Of a stretch of DNA of 64,000 nucleotides, positions 22,746-35,214 are shown in pieces. Source of the DNA: Symsagittifera roscoffensis. Taxonomy: Eukaryota; Xenacoelomorpha; Acoela; Convolutidae. The stretch is taken from assembly GCF_963678635.1 (NCBI RefSeq), contig NC_087064.1, forward strand, positions 78,100,512-78,164,511. The letters run 5' to 3'. Within the stretch, counting starts at the first letter, position 1. Every line of letters starts with the position of its first letter. Made by a program: the position numbers and the translations under genes. The notes under the pieces were generated by a model. It was not told where the DNA came from, did no database searches, and saw only the letters and a list, made by a program, of their open reading frames with translations.

Positions 22746-23825
22746 TTAGAAGTGAGGGGTACCTTCAACTCGAATGTGCGGGTTTAGCCAATCAGAATTG
22801 ATTTTCCTAATTTGGATTGTACTCGTTTCCAATCACGTTTCAGCTTATTTTATGGAATTCGCATATAAAAGTCGTGTCCAATCGAAACCAAAATTTCATT
22901 TTAGGTACTTTTTACACATTGTCGTTTTCAATCAAAAAAGTGTTCATTTATCTTAGGTTGTCGTAACAAATCAGAACACCCTTTTAAGGACTCAAATCTT
23001 CCAAAAAAAATATACACAAAAGCAAATTAAATAACCAAAAATTGTTTGCCGTATAAATAAGAAACATTGCCGATATAACTAACAAAAGAAAGAAAATTAG
23101 AACAAGTAGCATTTTCACAATTTTTTTCTATCAAGTTAGTTAATTTTTTTGTATTTAGTCAATGAGAAATAACTGAATTTTGAGTAGATAATCATGTTCT
23201 TTGACTTAAATGTAGATTGAGAGGAAAGCTCAAAGTTGATGAATTTTTCAAAGCAAATCTCTGGAAATCTAATTCCAAACCTGATCATGCAGGGTTTTGA
23301 ACTTTGAAAATCTTTAAAGAAATAAAGGAGTAAAGAAAATCCTGGAGAGATTTTACAATTTTGGGTATCGTGTAAGGAATAAAAAGAGTCCTGATATAAT
23401 ATCGTACGACTTTCTGATTAATTTCAAATTTTCTCAAAGGAAAAAAATTCTTTTCTTGTCAAGTGTAACTCTTGTCAAGTGTCAAGACTAAGTTTACCTA
23501 AAAGGACTTTTAATTAGTCGGAGAACTCTAATTGGGACAACATAAATGTGCAAAAATTGCGAAAAAAAATGTCAACGTAAATTTAAACAAGGAGAAAATC
23601 AAGTGGAATTTTTTCTTTTTTTTTCTTTTACAGTAATTCGAGGAAATTGAATTGTTTTTTAAAAGACATTTTCAAATAATGAAAGAAGTCAATTATTGAA
23701 TCAGTCTTAATATTGGTCCATTCAATTTGGTTGAAATCGAATTTGTTTGGTTACTTTTCTTTAAGAAAAAATCAATTGTTCTATATATTGTGTAATAACT
23801 TGAAATTCGTGCGTTAATAAGTTAT
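22746..23825. promoter_or_regulatory. Gene-free interval with CCAAT/TATA motifs
   Basis: GCCAATCAG (about 22784), CCAATCACG (about 22830), ATATAAAAG (about 22863) and CCAATCG (about 22881) lie within 100 bases. This looks like a plus-strand core promoter region, but no gene follows: 22950-23825 is AT-rich and without a supported frame. It could be the terminal or promoter part of the decayed Polinton-like element to its right, or chance in an AT-rich background. Confidence 0.25.
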
Positions 23826-26800
23826 TTGCATGGTCATAGTAAGCTCGATGCTCATACATCTGAACTGTTTACAGAGTTCATATCAAAATCCGGATACGAT
23901 CCGATCAACTTTCGCGGAGTTGCCATTGATTTTTTACCTCTTGTAGAGGAAATAGTTGAATGTACCATGTTCATTTAGAATTATGATATTCAAGATATAA
24001 AATATGTTGGAGAATTAGCGAGGCAAAGTATTGGAAAGTTTGAAAAACCATGAAAATGCAAAGATTCAACAACCATATCATTCTTACGAATGATTTTGAT
24101 TCTTTCTTCCGATGTCCTAGCTGTGACGCTCACAAATCAGATCATCTCAACAAACATCTAATGAGATGTAAAGATAGAGTGCGACATATTTATCCTGAAA
24201 ATGCGTACACACTACGGGAAACAATATTCGAATAACTCGACGGTTTCATCATTCCCTACACTGAAGATCAGAAATTATTTAGCAATGTGACAATCTTTGA
24301 CTTCGATTCATTCTTTTTCCTACAGACGAACTGAAAACAACCGAAACAACTACTTGGATTGAAAGCATGTCCCCGTTTCCGTCTCAAAATCTTAAACTTT
24401 GCATGATGATCTAAATTTCTTGTGTCAAAGAGTTCCAGAACTCCTAATTAATGCTTTTGTTTCCAACTTGGAACTTCTGGCTGAAAAAGCAACTTGCACA
24501 TGAGAAATAAGTTTCAAGAAATCGCAAACACTGTCAACTATTGTTTCAAAAAGTTTTTTGATGAACTCAACTTTAGAATTTCAACTGCAAAAAGTAGAAG
24601 TCTCTATTTATGAAGATGAATGTGTTGAAGATGGAGAGGAGGATGACATGTCTACCCAGTTCTTGAGATTTCAAAAAAATCAGCTGATTGATTTGAAACA
24701 GCATTTAGAGCACCATGTAAATACGTTGCCATGTTTTGAATTCAAGAGTGGGAGATACTATTTGAACCTTATCAAATCTAATTTGATTCCATACCTTATT
24801 TGTGATGAAGAAACCGAACCAACAGACATAAAAAAGCGAATGATTTCATTTCCGTCAAATTTGGTGACCTACATTTTCTCGACATAATGAAGTTTCTTGC
24901 AGGAGCAACAACATTAGAATCATTTCTGAAAGCCCATAAAGCAAGTGAAACCAAAGGTTTTTCCCCTACAAATGGTTTGACAGTCCAGACTAGCCTGACT
25001 GTACGGAATTACCTCCATATGAAACCTTTTTCAGCAAACTGAGAAACCACAAACCACTCGGGAAAGATTTCAACGACTACCAAAACTGGTTAATTGACGA
25101 TTTGATTGTCAAAGTGCGCTCAAAAAAATTACGTGTTCAATCAGTTGCAAGAACAGGTTTCGAAAATCACTCTTTACTGAAAAGTATCTCGGAACAACAC
25201 AGCATGATTACTTTCAAAGACATCTTACGATGGTAAAACAACAAAGATGTTGTCCCTCTTCTTGAAGGTATGCAAAAAATCATAGAGTTTTACTTTGATA
25301 ATGGAATTGGCATGCTGAAACTGGGATGCACGCTTCCAAATTTTTCAAATATTTGCTTACACAAGTCGACAAATCACAAATTCTACCCGTTCTTTGGAGG
25401 AGGTAAGGACTTATTGGAGAAAAGTTGGAGAAAACATGACTGGTGGTTAATCAAAAGTTTTCACGCAAAAAGCTGTTGTCGATCGAACTTATGTTCGTAA
25501 CTCGTCAAATGTCTGCTAGACAATAGTTGGAATTGACGGTAGCCAATTATATCCATTCCCAATGTGCCAAGAGATGCCGACTGGACTTTACACAAGATGG
25601 GATCATGAATTTGAAACTAATCGGTTCAAAGCTAGAAATAACAGGACAAGAAATTCCGAGAACATGGTTATGTCCTTCTTTCAAGAAATGAGACGCGAGT
25701 GTAAAATTGAGAGCTTTTACACAACTGGAAAGCAGAAGAAAATTGACTGCTTCCATGTTTGATGACTGCGATCACTAGAAAACAGTATTTAAAGATATGG
25801 CTACTGTCACTTCTGCTCGTGCCAAGAAACCCGTCCAGTGTAGTCAGAACAAGATAGTGAAAGGTGAAATCAGAAGCCAGAAACGGATGAGTTGAGACAA
25901 GAGCACATAAAAGAAAAAGTTTGTATTATCCAGGAATTGCGTGAAGGTGAGTGATGGGAGCATTTTAAAACCCATTTTTCAGTGAAGAATCATGTCAAGA
26001 CAAATTTTCTTTGTAAAAGACTCTGTCTACTGCGTCTTTACTTGAAAAACGGAGAACGGATCTCTTTTTGGTATGTGCAATGCGATTAAATAGCTTCCGA
26101 AGAGTTAAGGCACACATTTTCAAAATTTCCTCCATTATCAAAAAAATTGACGTCTGCCATAACGATTTGAAGAAAACTTGAAAAACTATGCAAAAGAAAA
26201 CGCTTTGCTGAAAAACCCACAATGAATGTTGATTTCCAGTTTAAAGTTCGAAAATGTCAGACTCATCAAAACCCCTTCCTAACTTCTATCTAAGTCTTGG
26301 ACTTCAATGTACAAAATCTTATCGCGTTGTTAAGTACACACCTAGGAAATATTTCAACGACCCTGATCAATCTGTTGTTGATGCTCGACGAGAAGGAGAC
26401 GAGAATCCACATTCTGGAAATGTTGTTTCGACGATGAAGCTTCTCGGTAACAGCCATAACGGTTATCAATTTATTGACAGATCCAGACACACAATAATCA
26501 AATATCTTGGTGATGAGAAGACACACAAAGCAAAAAATGGGAAATTTTTTAAGCGATTGAAGATTCAAAAAACGTAGAAGAAGTAGAAATATTGAAGTGA
26601 ACAATTGAAGATGAAGAACTAAATATTGTAGGCTTTTTCATTCTTCAATATGCCAAAATTAGAATGATGGAGTTATACTACAATTTCTTCCACAAGTATT
26701 GCGATGAGAATGAGTTCGAGAAAGTGGAGATAGACACGGATTCTATGTATCTAGCATTGGCAGAAGATAACCTGGACGACTGTATAATACCTGCAGGAAA

Positions 26801-26893
26801 AACTCAATGGACATTAATTTGTCGAAATGATTGTAGATACGACTTTCAAGCTGATGCAAAGAAGAGTTTCTTCCACGTACATCCACGTAATTT
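23826..26893 (+). pseudogene. Polinton/Maverick-like type-B DNA polymerase, decayed
   Basis: Reading across frames gives a recognisable family-B, protein-primed DNA polymerase (DNA_pol_B_2-like). An N-terminal segment (HGHSKLDAHTSELFTEFISK, near 23828) is followed by a Cys/His cluster (CPSC, then HLNKHLMRC, 24112-24170) and an exonuclease-side DFDSF/KTTETTTWI region (24300-24360). Polymerase motif A-like GIDGSQLYP lies at about 25528, motif B-like KLLGNSHNGYQ at about 26438, and motif C DTDSMYL at about 26732-26752. Frameshifts and stops separate the pieces, so no functional protein is encoded. No Polinton capsid, integrase or ATPase is seen nearby. The right end is cut at about 26889 by family B sequence. 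Confidence 0.8.
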
Positions 26894-27522
26894 ATAAAAG
26901 TAGCAATGAAAATGAATGGCCCAATAAAATTTGTGCAAAAACATAAGACAATCGACGGTAAAACTTCGACAATCACTCCTTAAACTTTTTGTGTACAAAC
27001 AGCCAGACACAAGTTCCCTCGGAAAACGGGATCTTTCTCGCATTTTTTAGACATTGAACAACCGAACGATCCACTGCATCCGATGATCAAGGAGGACAAG
27101 ACAACTGGGCTACCAAGAAAGGAATAAAAAGCAGGGAAAAAACAACAGCAGAAACAACTGGATATCTCAACTAAAAAAAGCCAACCGGCAAGGGAGTAGG
27201 AGGAAGGCCGCAGAGAACACCCACACGGGTCCTGAGCCTTCAAACAGAAAAAAAAGACAACAAGCAAAGACGAACGAGCCACCAGACAGCCAGCAACTCC
27301 AGAGCAGATTACATCGTCAAGTGAAGAATGTTCTTCAACATCAGAAAACATTGCCCCGTCGCCAAAATTAAAGATCCAAAAGAAAACACCAGCAACGAAG
27401 AAAATCATCAAAACAACTAAAAATTAGCGCAAAACAAACAATCTGCACTAGTCGAAGTACAGGGAAAGCCGGTATCAATAAACATCATCGATGTCAAACA
27501 GGAGACGAAACAGAGAAAATCA
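26889..27522 (+). repeat. Family B 3'-region repeat, copy 1
   Basis: It is collinear with 31618-32252 (offset 4,729), starting at AATTTATAA and including MNGPxKFVQK near 26908, the TARHKFPRKTGSF segment, and the ITSSSEE / SSTSENIAPSP segment. It diverges near 27522 at GTCAAACAGGAGACG / GTCTGTCAGGAGACC. The left edge abuts the polymerase relic exactly where the shared text begins. Confidence 0.8.
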
Positions 27523-27639
27523 TAAAATTATTACACGAAAAAAAATGAAACAGTACCAAATGATGAGCATGCGGGATAACAAAAATTCGAATCTTAAAAT
27601 AATAATGTGATGCGAACACAATTCATAAAGGACTCGATC

Positions 27640-28990
27640 TGCATTCAACAGAAAGGACGGTCATTTTCGATCCATTCTCAAGAAAATGTCATAAAAAGCT
27701 GAAAAAACAAATCGTCGAAAAACACATCAAAAAACTAAATAAACGTTCAGACAAACAATTTAGCAACCCATATTTTGTAAGATTTGAAAAGACCAAACTG
27801 GCGAGTTGGCACTAGATTCTACGCTGATTGAAAATTTTACTTACATAAACAAATTTCAGATGCCAAATATTGAACTATTATTAGGCAACATTGCATAAAT
27901 AGTGAAATCGAATAGTAACGAACACACGCTATACTCGTCGCGTGAATTCGAATCCTGTTGGATAAACAAACCAGAGAATAATGCAATTTAGGCCGCGTCG
28001 GAGGCAACGCTACCGGATAATATCAGTTTCAAACGAGATTCTATGGTCTAACAGATATGCCGACAGAATTTCGAAAACAATGATCTGATACTAACAAACT
28101 GCAAAAACACAAATTCTTTCTTAGATGATATATAATAATAGTGTTCAAAGGATCACTAGAACTATAAAAAGAAACTGTGGAAACTGTCTTACAAAAACTA
28201 GACGAAAAAAATCTTGCAAACTCAATCAAAAAAATTAAGTGTTTTTTTAGTCAAGTTGAATGGTTCGACTTCAACGTAGTCAGTGCATGCACTAAATCAT
28301 TTATCAGAAGAACAGAAGCAATAGAAATATCAGCTCCAACTAGGCATTCAAGCAACTAAAAATGTTCATGGGTTCAATACACCACCTGAAACGATACTTT
28401 CTGTTTCTAAACTCAGCTCAATCTGCTTCTGCTCTGCGTCCACTCCTAAAAATCATGAAAAGAAAAAAACATTTGATTGGAAAATAGAACATAATATAGC
28501 ATTCAATATTGTTTAAAAACTAGAACCAGAAATAACACAATTTCAACACATTGATCAGAACTTTGAAACCCATCAACTTTCGGTTTAAGGGGGCACTTGA
28601 ACGATATACAAGGAAGGTTGTGCAGCAATAGCCTACTCATCAAATTTTTTAAATCCATTAGAAGAAAGATATTCAGTAACAGAACTCGATCTACTGGGGG
28701 TAGTTTGGGCAATCGAACATTTTAAAAATGATTTGTATTGAAAAAATATTACCATCATCACAGGCATTCAACCTGTAATCAGTCCATTAGCACAAGCAAA
28801 GAAGCAAAAACTAGTCAAATTAGGGTTAAAAGATGGATCGACTGATTAATTCCTTTTCAGTTTGAGATAAGAAAACATTTGGCGCGGAACAAAGTAGGCT
28901 TAATGACTGTTTGTAGCAAAATTGTCGTAGTGATACTCGAGAACGCGTACGATGAAAATTTTGCCTTGCGTCAATTAACTCAAACATAAA
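27640..28990 (+). pseudogene. Family B Ty3/Gypsy-like RT and RNase H relic
   Basis: RT text is broken: FYGLTDMPTEF near 28040, the catalytic LDD at about 28119 (SFLDDI), and the thumb-region QKLDEKNL / SQVEWFDFNV near 28190-28275. RNase H follows: AAIAYSSNFLNPLEERYSVTE near 28630-28685, then LDLLGVVWAIEHFKN and a TGIQPVISPLAQAK block near 28760-28800 (usual family form TDHxxL). More than ten stops or shifts were noticed. Residue choices differ from family A, so this is another lineage. Confidence 0.75.
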
Positions 28991-29960
28991 AAATCTTGAG
29001 TTGATTGACAAACACATTCTGAACAGTTTGGCCACTCAGATTCGATCACCACATCGGCTAATCGAAAATTGCGCGGAAACTAAAAGAACGGTAATAAGCC
29101 AAACGAAGTGCACTCAAAAAATCCATACATCGAAAAACGGTCAAAAAAACAATATGAAAGCCAGACAATCTTTCAAAAACCACACATCACTTAGTCGATT
29201 ATCAAAACAAAACCAATCTTTCAAAATGTGTTAACTTTTTTCAGAAAGCGGCTAAACAGGACGGATTATTGAAAAGAATGATAGACGAAAAAATTGTGAA
29301 GGATTCAAAGGTGGCTCTATCCCCGACGATCAAATCATCAACCGGAGCACATCAGAAACCAGAGACAACAAGTGGCAAGGAGAGTCACACCGCGAGAAAA
29401 GTCTGTCACAACCAAGTTGGCATCGTAGGAGGACCACAAACATATTCTTAATAGTTTGGCTAATCAGATTCGATCACCACATCGCTTAATCAAAAACTGC
29501 GCTGAAAACTAAAAGAACGCTAACAAGCCAAGCTAGATCTCAAGTGGCCTTGAAAAATTCCATACATTCAAAAACGGTTAATCAAACAATAAAGAATCAA
29601 GTCATTTTTTCAAAAACCACCCAACACAGTCGATTATCAACACAAAACAAACCTTACGAAATTTGTCAAATTAATTCAGAAAGCGGCTAAAAAGACGGAT
29701 TACCAAAAACAACGATTAGACGAGAAAATTATGAAAGATTCAAAAGTGGCTCCATCACCGACGATCCAATCCTTAACAGGAGCAGAGGAGAAACCAGAGA
29801 CAACAAATGGCAAGGAGAGTCCGACCGCGAGGAAAGTATGTCAAGCCCTAGTTGGCATCGTTGGAGGACCACAAAAACAACCTATGAAATTTGGATACCG
29901 TGCAACGCGTCAAACACTGACACCACTAGACCATCATGTACACCCTCACAATTGGAAAAC
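28990..29960 (+). repeat. Tandem duplication in family B, period about 435 bp
   Basis: TTCTGAACAGTTTGGCCACTCAGATTCGATC (29015) recurs as TTCTTAATAGTTTGGCTAATCAGATTCGATC (about 29446). GACGAAAAAATTGTGAAGGATTC (29285) recurs as GACGAGAAAATTATGAAAGATTC (about 29720). The duplicate lies between RNase H and integrase and contains a Lys/Ser/Thr-rich frame (SKVAxSPTI, KPETTxGKESxTARKVC). Confidence 0.75.
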
Positions 29961-30616
29961 AAGGACGCAAGAGAACTGATAAACTACTCATCCAAGAAAA
30001 AGTCATTCTTACAGAAAATCAATTTCAGTGACGACACCACAATGAACGATATCCACACACCAAACATATATGTTGTGGAAAAAGTAAACGAGCTCGTCTC
30101 ACAGCTAGAAGAAATCATAACCACGAACATAACACTAACAACAAATAGAACGGCCAAACCTGATCAGAGAGACGATCACCCAAACTGAGTTTTCAATAGA
30201 AGTGCACGAAATCTACGAATACTGCGTAATTCGCGTTGAACCTACACAATAAAGACAGGAGGAGTGACTACCGAACATAGAACCACCAACAACGACAGCG
30301 AATGCAGCCCACCGCCAACAACTGCAAGTACAACCACAAGCAAGCAATGAGATGATCACGGAGAATATAGTCGCGACCATGGATCAGGGAATACTAACAC
30401 GGGGAGGACAAGCCGTTGTATAGGGGGAAAGTACAGAAGTTTTAGGGCTCCGATTCAGTGCAGCTGCTACAAGGAAACACAAGAGTTTGCGAACGATACA
30501 TAGTTTTGTTAGAAAATGAAACTAGAAGATTTAAACGCTCGTATGATCAAAATTGGTACAATTTTCGAAAACCACTACACGTATGAGGTTACTGCCTACT
30601 AATTGATGAACAAATA

Positions 30617-31250
30617 GTGATTCCAGCACATTTTAGACAAAAAGTACTGGAACGTATCCACCTCATACATCCCAGGTCATGGGCAATACTGTATCTTTGT
30701 AGACAAATTTGGTTTTCGCACACACACTTCTCAAAAGTGCAAATGGCAACGTACTGTCAAAAATGTACTGAACAAGATAAAAGTTTTTACACCAGTAAGG
30801 GGAAAAAACCTGCATTCCAAATGGAACCAGTAGTCGAACCTAACGAGGAAGTCCAACTTGATTTCGCAGGACCCTCCCAGATGAATTATTTAAGGACCCG
30901 TGTATCTTAATTGCTATAGATAAGTAGTCCTTATTCCCAACGGCTAAAATAATTTTCAACACAACGGCAGACCTCGCCATAAAAAAGGTGCAACGCTGTA
31001 TTTCAAACAACGGAGTACCAGGAAATTAAGATGTGATCAAGCACAAAATTTTAGAGCTAAAAGTTCTAATCACTCTGCAACTCAAACCCCATTAAACTAC
31101 TTTTCGTGACCGTCGACGACCATAGATCAATTGGGGTAGTAGAAAGAATAGAACGAACATTGGGGTAGTAGAAAGAAGAAAACGAACACACCATACAGAT
31201 TAGCATCTGACATGGCCAAAACTACAAAAAGCATTTCGCATCACTCCGCA
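30617..31250 (+). pseudogene. Family B integrase relic
   Basis: The zinc-binding HHCC domain is readable at 30617-30790 (RIHLIHPRSW, then CQKCTEQ). It is followed by VVEPNEEVQLDFAGP with the first catalytic Asp (30845-30875). The second and third catalytic positions can be traced in broken frames (CDQAQ-like near 31038; a GVVERxxRT-like segment near 31133-31160). The reading frame is lost after 30910. Confidence 0.7.
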
Positions 31251-31617
31251 CGCACGGAGTAATGAAAAATTTGGATGGGACAAAAACTCCAAAGCTCCAA
31301 TTTCAAAAATAGCAAAAAATTGCTCCCAAATAACTAAAACTTAAAATGCAAAAAAAACGAATAATTAAATCGGAAATTTTGAAACTATTAGACGAAACGA
31401 AGCACGTTCTTCAGAATGGTCAGAAGATGATGGCACCACGAACGATGTTCGAGAAAAATTTCTGAACCAACCCACATGGACTTAAATCTTCATGAGTCGA
31501 ACAAATGCAGAACCAGGTGTGAAAGTTTGACAAGCAATAGCTTTTTACAAAGAAATTTTGAAAGTAATATATAGAGGAGTTTAAGGGTAGGTGGACCAAA
31601 ACATCAAGTAACAAGGA

Positions 31618-32252
31618 AATTTATAAGAGCAGCAACAAAAATGAATGGCCCAACAAAATTTGTGCAAAAAGATAAGACAATCGACGGTAAAACTTCGACA
31701 ATCACTCCTTACACATTTTGGGTACAAACAACCAGACACAAGTTCCCTCGGAAAACGGGATCTTTTTCGCGTTTTTTAGACATTGAACAACGAACGCTCC
31801 ACTGCATCCGATGGTCAAGGAGGACACGACCACTGGGCTACCAAGAAAGGAATAAAAAGCGGGAAAAAAAACAACAGCAGAAACAACAGGATATCTCAAC
31901 TAAAAAAATAAGCCAACCGGCAAGGGAGTAGGAGGAAGGTCGCAAAGAACACCCGCACGGGTCCTGAGCCTTGCAACAGAAAAAAAGACAACAAGCAAAG
32001 ACGAACGAGCAACCAGACAGCCAGCAACTCCAGAGCAGATTACATCGTCAAGTGAAGAAGGTTCTTCAACATCAGAAAACATTGCCCCGTCGCCAAAAAG
32101 AATGAACCAAAAGAAAACACCAGCAACGGAGAAAATCATCGAGCCAACTAAAAAATTAGCGCAAAACAAACAATCTACACTAGCCGAGGTACAGGGAAAG
32201 TCGGTATCAATAAACATTATCGATGTCTGTCAGGAGACCAAACAGAGAAAAC
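31618..32252 (+). repeat. Family B 3'-region repeat, copy 2
   Basis: This is the partner of 26889-27522. It sits in the expected place between integrase and the 3' LTR. Copy 1 is therefore probably the tail of a neighbouring or earlier copy joined head to tail, and not a second LTR: the repeat is coding-like and the true LTR begins at 32734. Confidence 0.8.
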
Positions 32253-32446
32253 GATTTAACGTAGAGTCATCAAAACACGTGACACGAACAGAAAAAAAAA
32301 CCATTATCAAAAATTTGATCCACGAGGTGGGCTTGAATAAAAAATCACAAAAATACCATGACTCTGTCAAATTGAAGCCTAAAAACCAAAGCCGAAGGAG
32401 AAGACAGCGACAATCGTCAACTAGTGTCTCCAAGGAACAGCCCTAA
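31641..32446 (+). pseudogene. Family B ORF between integrase and 3' LTR
   Basis: Two frames, 31641-31931 and 32102-32446, make up a basic, Lys/Gln/Thr-rich protein. It begins MNGPTKFVQK, has a TPYTFWVQTTRHKFPRKTG block, a Ser-rich acidic patch (TSSSEEGSSTSE), and a C-terminal Arg/Lys cluster (QSRRRRQRQSS). A stop at 31929 and a shift separate the halves. I do not recognise a domain. A pol tail or an accessory nucleic-acid-binding protein are possibilities. Confidence 0.4.
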
Positions 32447-32724
32447 TAGAGAAACGATCCAAACCGAAAACGAGATACTATTTTTCACCTACACAAAAAA
32501 TCAGAAGCCCAAAGAATAAACGAATATGAAGGAAGATTGATCGAACGAAGAACACTTGGAACACCAAGATGAAGAAAACAAAAGCGAAACGTACAAACGA
32601 CAGACAACACATTGTTGAAAGGCGTGCATAATAGTCCCTCGAGGACTCAAAAACTCAAAATAATCTAATAGGGCTTCTATAAATTCTAGTTCCATGTAGA
32701 CTAAAAATCATTATTATATTTTTC

Positions 32725-32733
32725 AAGGGGGAA
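32725..32733 (+). promoter_or_regulatory. Polypurine tract of family B
   Basis: AAGGGGGAA lies directly before the LTR start TGTCATAC. This is the standard place of the plus-strand DNA primer in LTR retroelements. Confidence 0.7.
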
Positions 32734-32959
32734 TGTCATACGATCAATAAAGCATCTGTTTTTATAGACTCACTATGTTGAGTAGTTCATGTTGGTCAGT
32801 TGAATTTACGCTAAATAGACAAGAAAATGAGCTGAAAGCTCAGAAGTTGGATATATGATTTACGAATCAGTTGCCTTGTTTGAATTGTGATCGACGATTC
32901 TTTTTTACCAATCCGTTAGGATTCGGTGTTTCATATAAGTCATACCGCGTAGTATGACA
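32734..32959 (+). mobile_element. Family B 3' LTR (226 bp)
   Basis: It starts TGTCATAC and ends GTATGACA, a perfect 8-bp inverted terminal pair with TG...CA ends. It contains an AATAAAG poly(A)-like signal at about 32745. No matching 5' LTR was found in the window, so the element is 5'-truncated or rearranged, and a target-site duplication cannot be checked. Confidence 0.75.
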
Positions 32960-33687
32960 GTAGCAAACCGGAAAAAGTTTATAATAGGGGGGGGGGGCAA
33001 AAATTTACATTTCCGACCGTTTATTTTTGCACCCTCACGTATATTTTGTGCTTAGTGCTTAGTGTCCCTAACCTGTGTTTTTGATGATTTTATTTTGAGC
33101 AATTCCCAACCGAACCCCCTTCCCCAGTATAAAATTATACAAAAACTGATGACTTTTAGAAAACCGGATTTCTTTCCTATTCCAAGAACTAGTTTAAAAA
33201 TACCTCATATCATAACCTCACTCATGTGCTGTTCATGTGCAGTTGATTTATTTAACATCGAAAAAACCCAAAAATGCATCCCAATCATTTCTGGTACAAC
33301 ATGGTTTTAGTATTTCGAGCTCAGGTTGGCAAAACTATTAGCCTCAGAATCGACGAAATGCAGCTTTTAGCTGCTACCACTTTTTTGCTTCATCTAACAG
33401 AGCACTTGTCTTTGAAAACAAACTGCAAATCGTTCTGAATAAATTTGACAACAAGATCTTCAAGTAATTTTTTTAAGCTACAGAAAACGGATGTCTTAGA
33501 CCTAATTTACTAAATCTAGTTCAAAAATTTGTGTGCAAGTTGTACAGTTTATACAGTTTTTGCCATACAGATTGAACTTTCAGTAATATGCCGATTGGAT
33601 TTGGCGGTTTTGAATTTGATGTCATTGGCGCAACCGACTCATCCTAACATCCTAATTTTTCGGGCGAGCTATTTTAGTAAGTCTTAC
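32960..33687. other. Non-coding, G11 run
   Basis: It contains a run of 11 G at 32987-32997 and a duplicated TGCTTAGTG word at about 33050. The open frame at 33062-33310 has no recognisable domain. On the minus strand this is intron sequence downstream of the vWA exon at 33688. Confidence 0.4.
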
Positions 33688-34024
33688 CTTCTTAACAGCT
33701 GGTGGTAAATGGTAGGGATATTCAGTTTTTCCATCCGTCAGAACAAATATTATTGATCGCACCGCTTTGTCTTTTGTTCTAGCAATATCCTGTTCTTCGA
33801 AAAGCTGGTAAACACTTTCGAAGGCGATGTGTGTGGCAGTACCACCTTCTTTATACACGAAAGCTTTGAGGTAGTTCATACTCACTGAATAGTCCTTTCG
33901 TAACTCCTGCCCTTCGAATCCGCAGTGAAAAAACAAGATTGCTACTTGAGACGCCTCGGCATCTATCGATTCTTTGAACGCATCAACAAGTGCAACCATA
34001 ATCTGCCGTTGTTTTTCAAAGTCA
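33688..34024 (-). CDS. vWA-domain protein, exon 2 seen (partial gene)
   Basis: This exon encodes most of a von Willebrand factor A domain: DFEKQRQIMVALVDAF (helix 1), SQVAILFF (strand), GGTATHIAFESVYQLF with the MIDAS Thr, and SIIFVLTDGK with the MIDAS Asp. The acceptor is TTGAATTTTAG|TGAC at 34025. The donor is AAG|GTAAGAC, with the intron starting at 33687 and running down. Phase 2 joining to the exon at 36661 restores GRT-DFEKQ without a stop. vWA domains with intact MIDAS bind divalent metal and mediate adhesion or matrix contacts, usually outside the cell. The next exon, further left on this strand, was not found. Confidence 0.8.
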
Positions 34025-34324
34025 CTAAAATTCAAGTTGACTTTCCTAGAAGGGACACGCGTCCAGTTAGAAGAAACCAAGTTGACCTTCCTACAAAAAT
34101 TCAATTTAGGGAAAAAAGATTTTTCAATTGCAAATACAAAAAGCATATGTTGTAATTATCGTTCCGACGCTGCATTTTAGGTTCGAATTGAATCCTTGAA
34201 AAAATTATATTTAATTTTTAATATGATCTAAGTTTTTGAAAAGTTCTTGTTTCTTTATCATATTTAGCTTACAAATTAAAATTGTTGCCATTCAAAATGA
34301 TTTAAATCCTTCCAGGTAAATTTA

Positions 34325-35062
34325 TATCTTGGTAAATGAAATCGTGGCCAAAAATTAAAAACAAAAAGTCATTTTAAATATATAAATTACTTTATCAGTT
34401 TGCCTAAAATTGCTTCAAGACTGATATTCACCAGAAAGATTTGAAATTTTTTGCTCAGAGTTATATTGTGATGATTATTAGTTATGCGCAAAGTTTCATT
34501 GATTGATTAAACTTTTTATTGTAAAAATTCATTTTAAAATTACCATTTTCATTTTATTATTACTTTGTTATTACTATAATTAAGCTAACTTTTAGATGCT
34601 TTATAATTGAGTTTTAAAACCCAGTTCTACATTTGAGTCATGTATGTTCTACATTTGAGTTCTGGAGAAGTTTTTTGCCAGAAGTTTTTAGATTAATCTT
34701 CAGTCAGCTGAGTTTTTTTCAAACAATTTTAGATTAATTTTCAGCATGCTTCAGTATGTTTCAGTGAACTCTCATTTTTAAAACGCAATTGTAAAATATT
34801 TGAAAAATAGACAAATTACGATTATAACTAAATCAAATGAAACTATAGAATGAAACTGCACAATAAATTTTCTTAACTATCAATGAAAATTTGCGCATAA
34901 CTAATAATCATCAGAAATGATTTCAGAGCAAAAATTTCTAACTTTTCTGATGATTATCAGTGAAGAAGCTATTTTAGGCAAACAGATAGAGTATTGTTTA
35001 TTTGAAATGTGTTTTTGCTTTAAACTTTCGACCACAATTTCATTTACCAAGATTTCAATTTT
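34325..35062. mobile_element. Foldback (long inverted repeat) element in the intron
   Basis: The left arm (34325-34515) and the reverse complement of the right arm (34862-35062) share a long imperfect course: ATCTTGGTAAATGAAAT, GTTTGCCTAAAAT, and TGATGATTATTAGTTATGCGC, in the same order. About 350 bases separate the arms. No transposase is present. It looks like a MITE or foldback element, and its exact ends and target duplication are unclear. Confidence 0.6.
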
Positions 35063-35214
35063 GTTGATGTGAAACTTATGAAATTTTAATTGTGAAACTG
35101 CCATCTTCTGTGCAAATTGTCAACAGTCTTCCTTACGAAGCCAAACTGTGCACTGGATAGGCGCACAATTTAAATGTCTCTATGTTCGTGGATTCCAGAA
35201 ATTAATCTTTAAAT

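Noticed and set aside
26980-27411. 143-codon minus ORF with a hydrophobic stretch, and its copy at 31900-32217
   Set aside because: Antisense to the family B ORF. The two copies differ in length and carry shifts.
26889-27522. 5' LTR of family B
   Set aside because: The repeat is coding-like and lacks TG...CA ends. The real LTR starts at 32734 after the polypurine tract.
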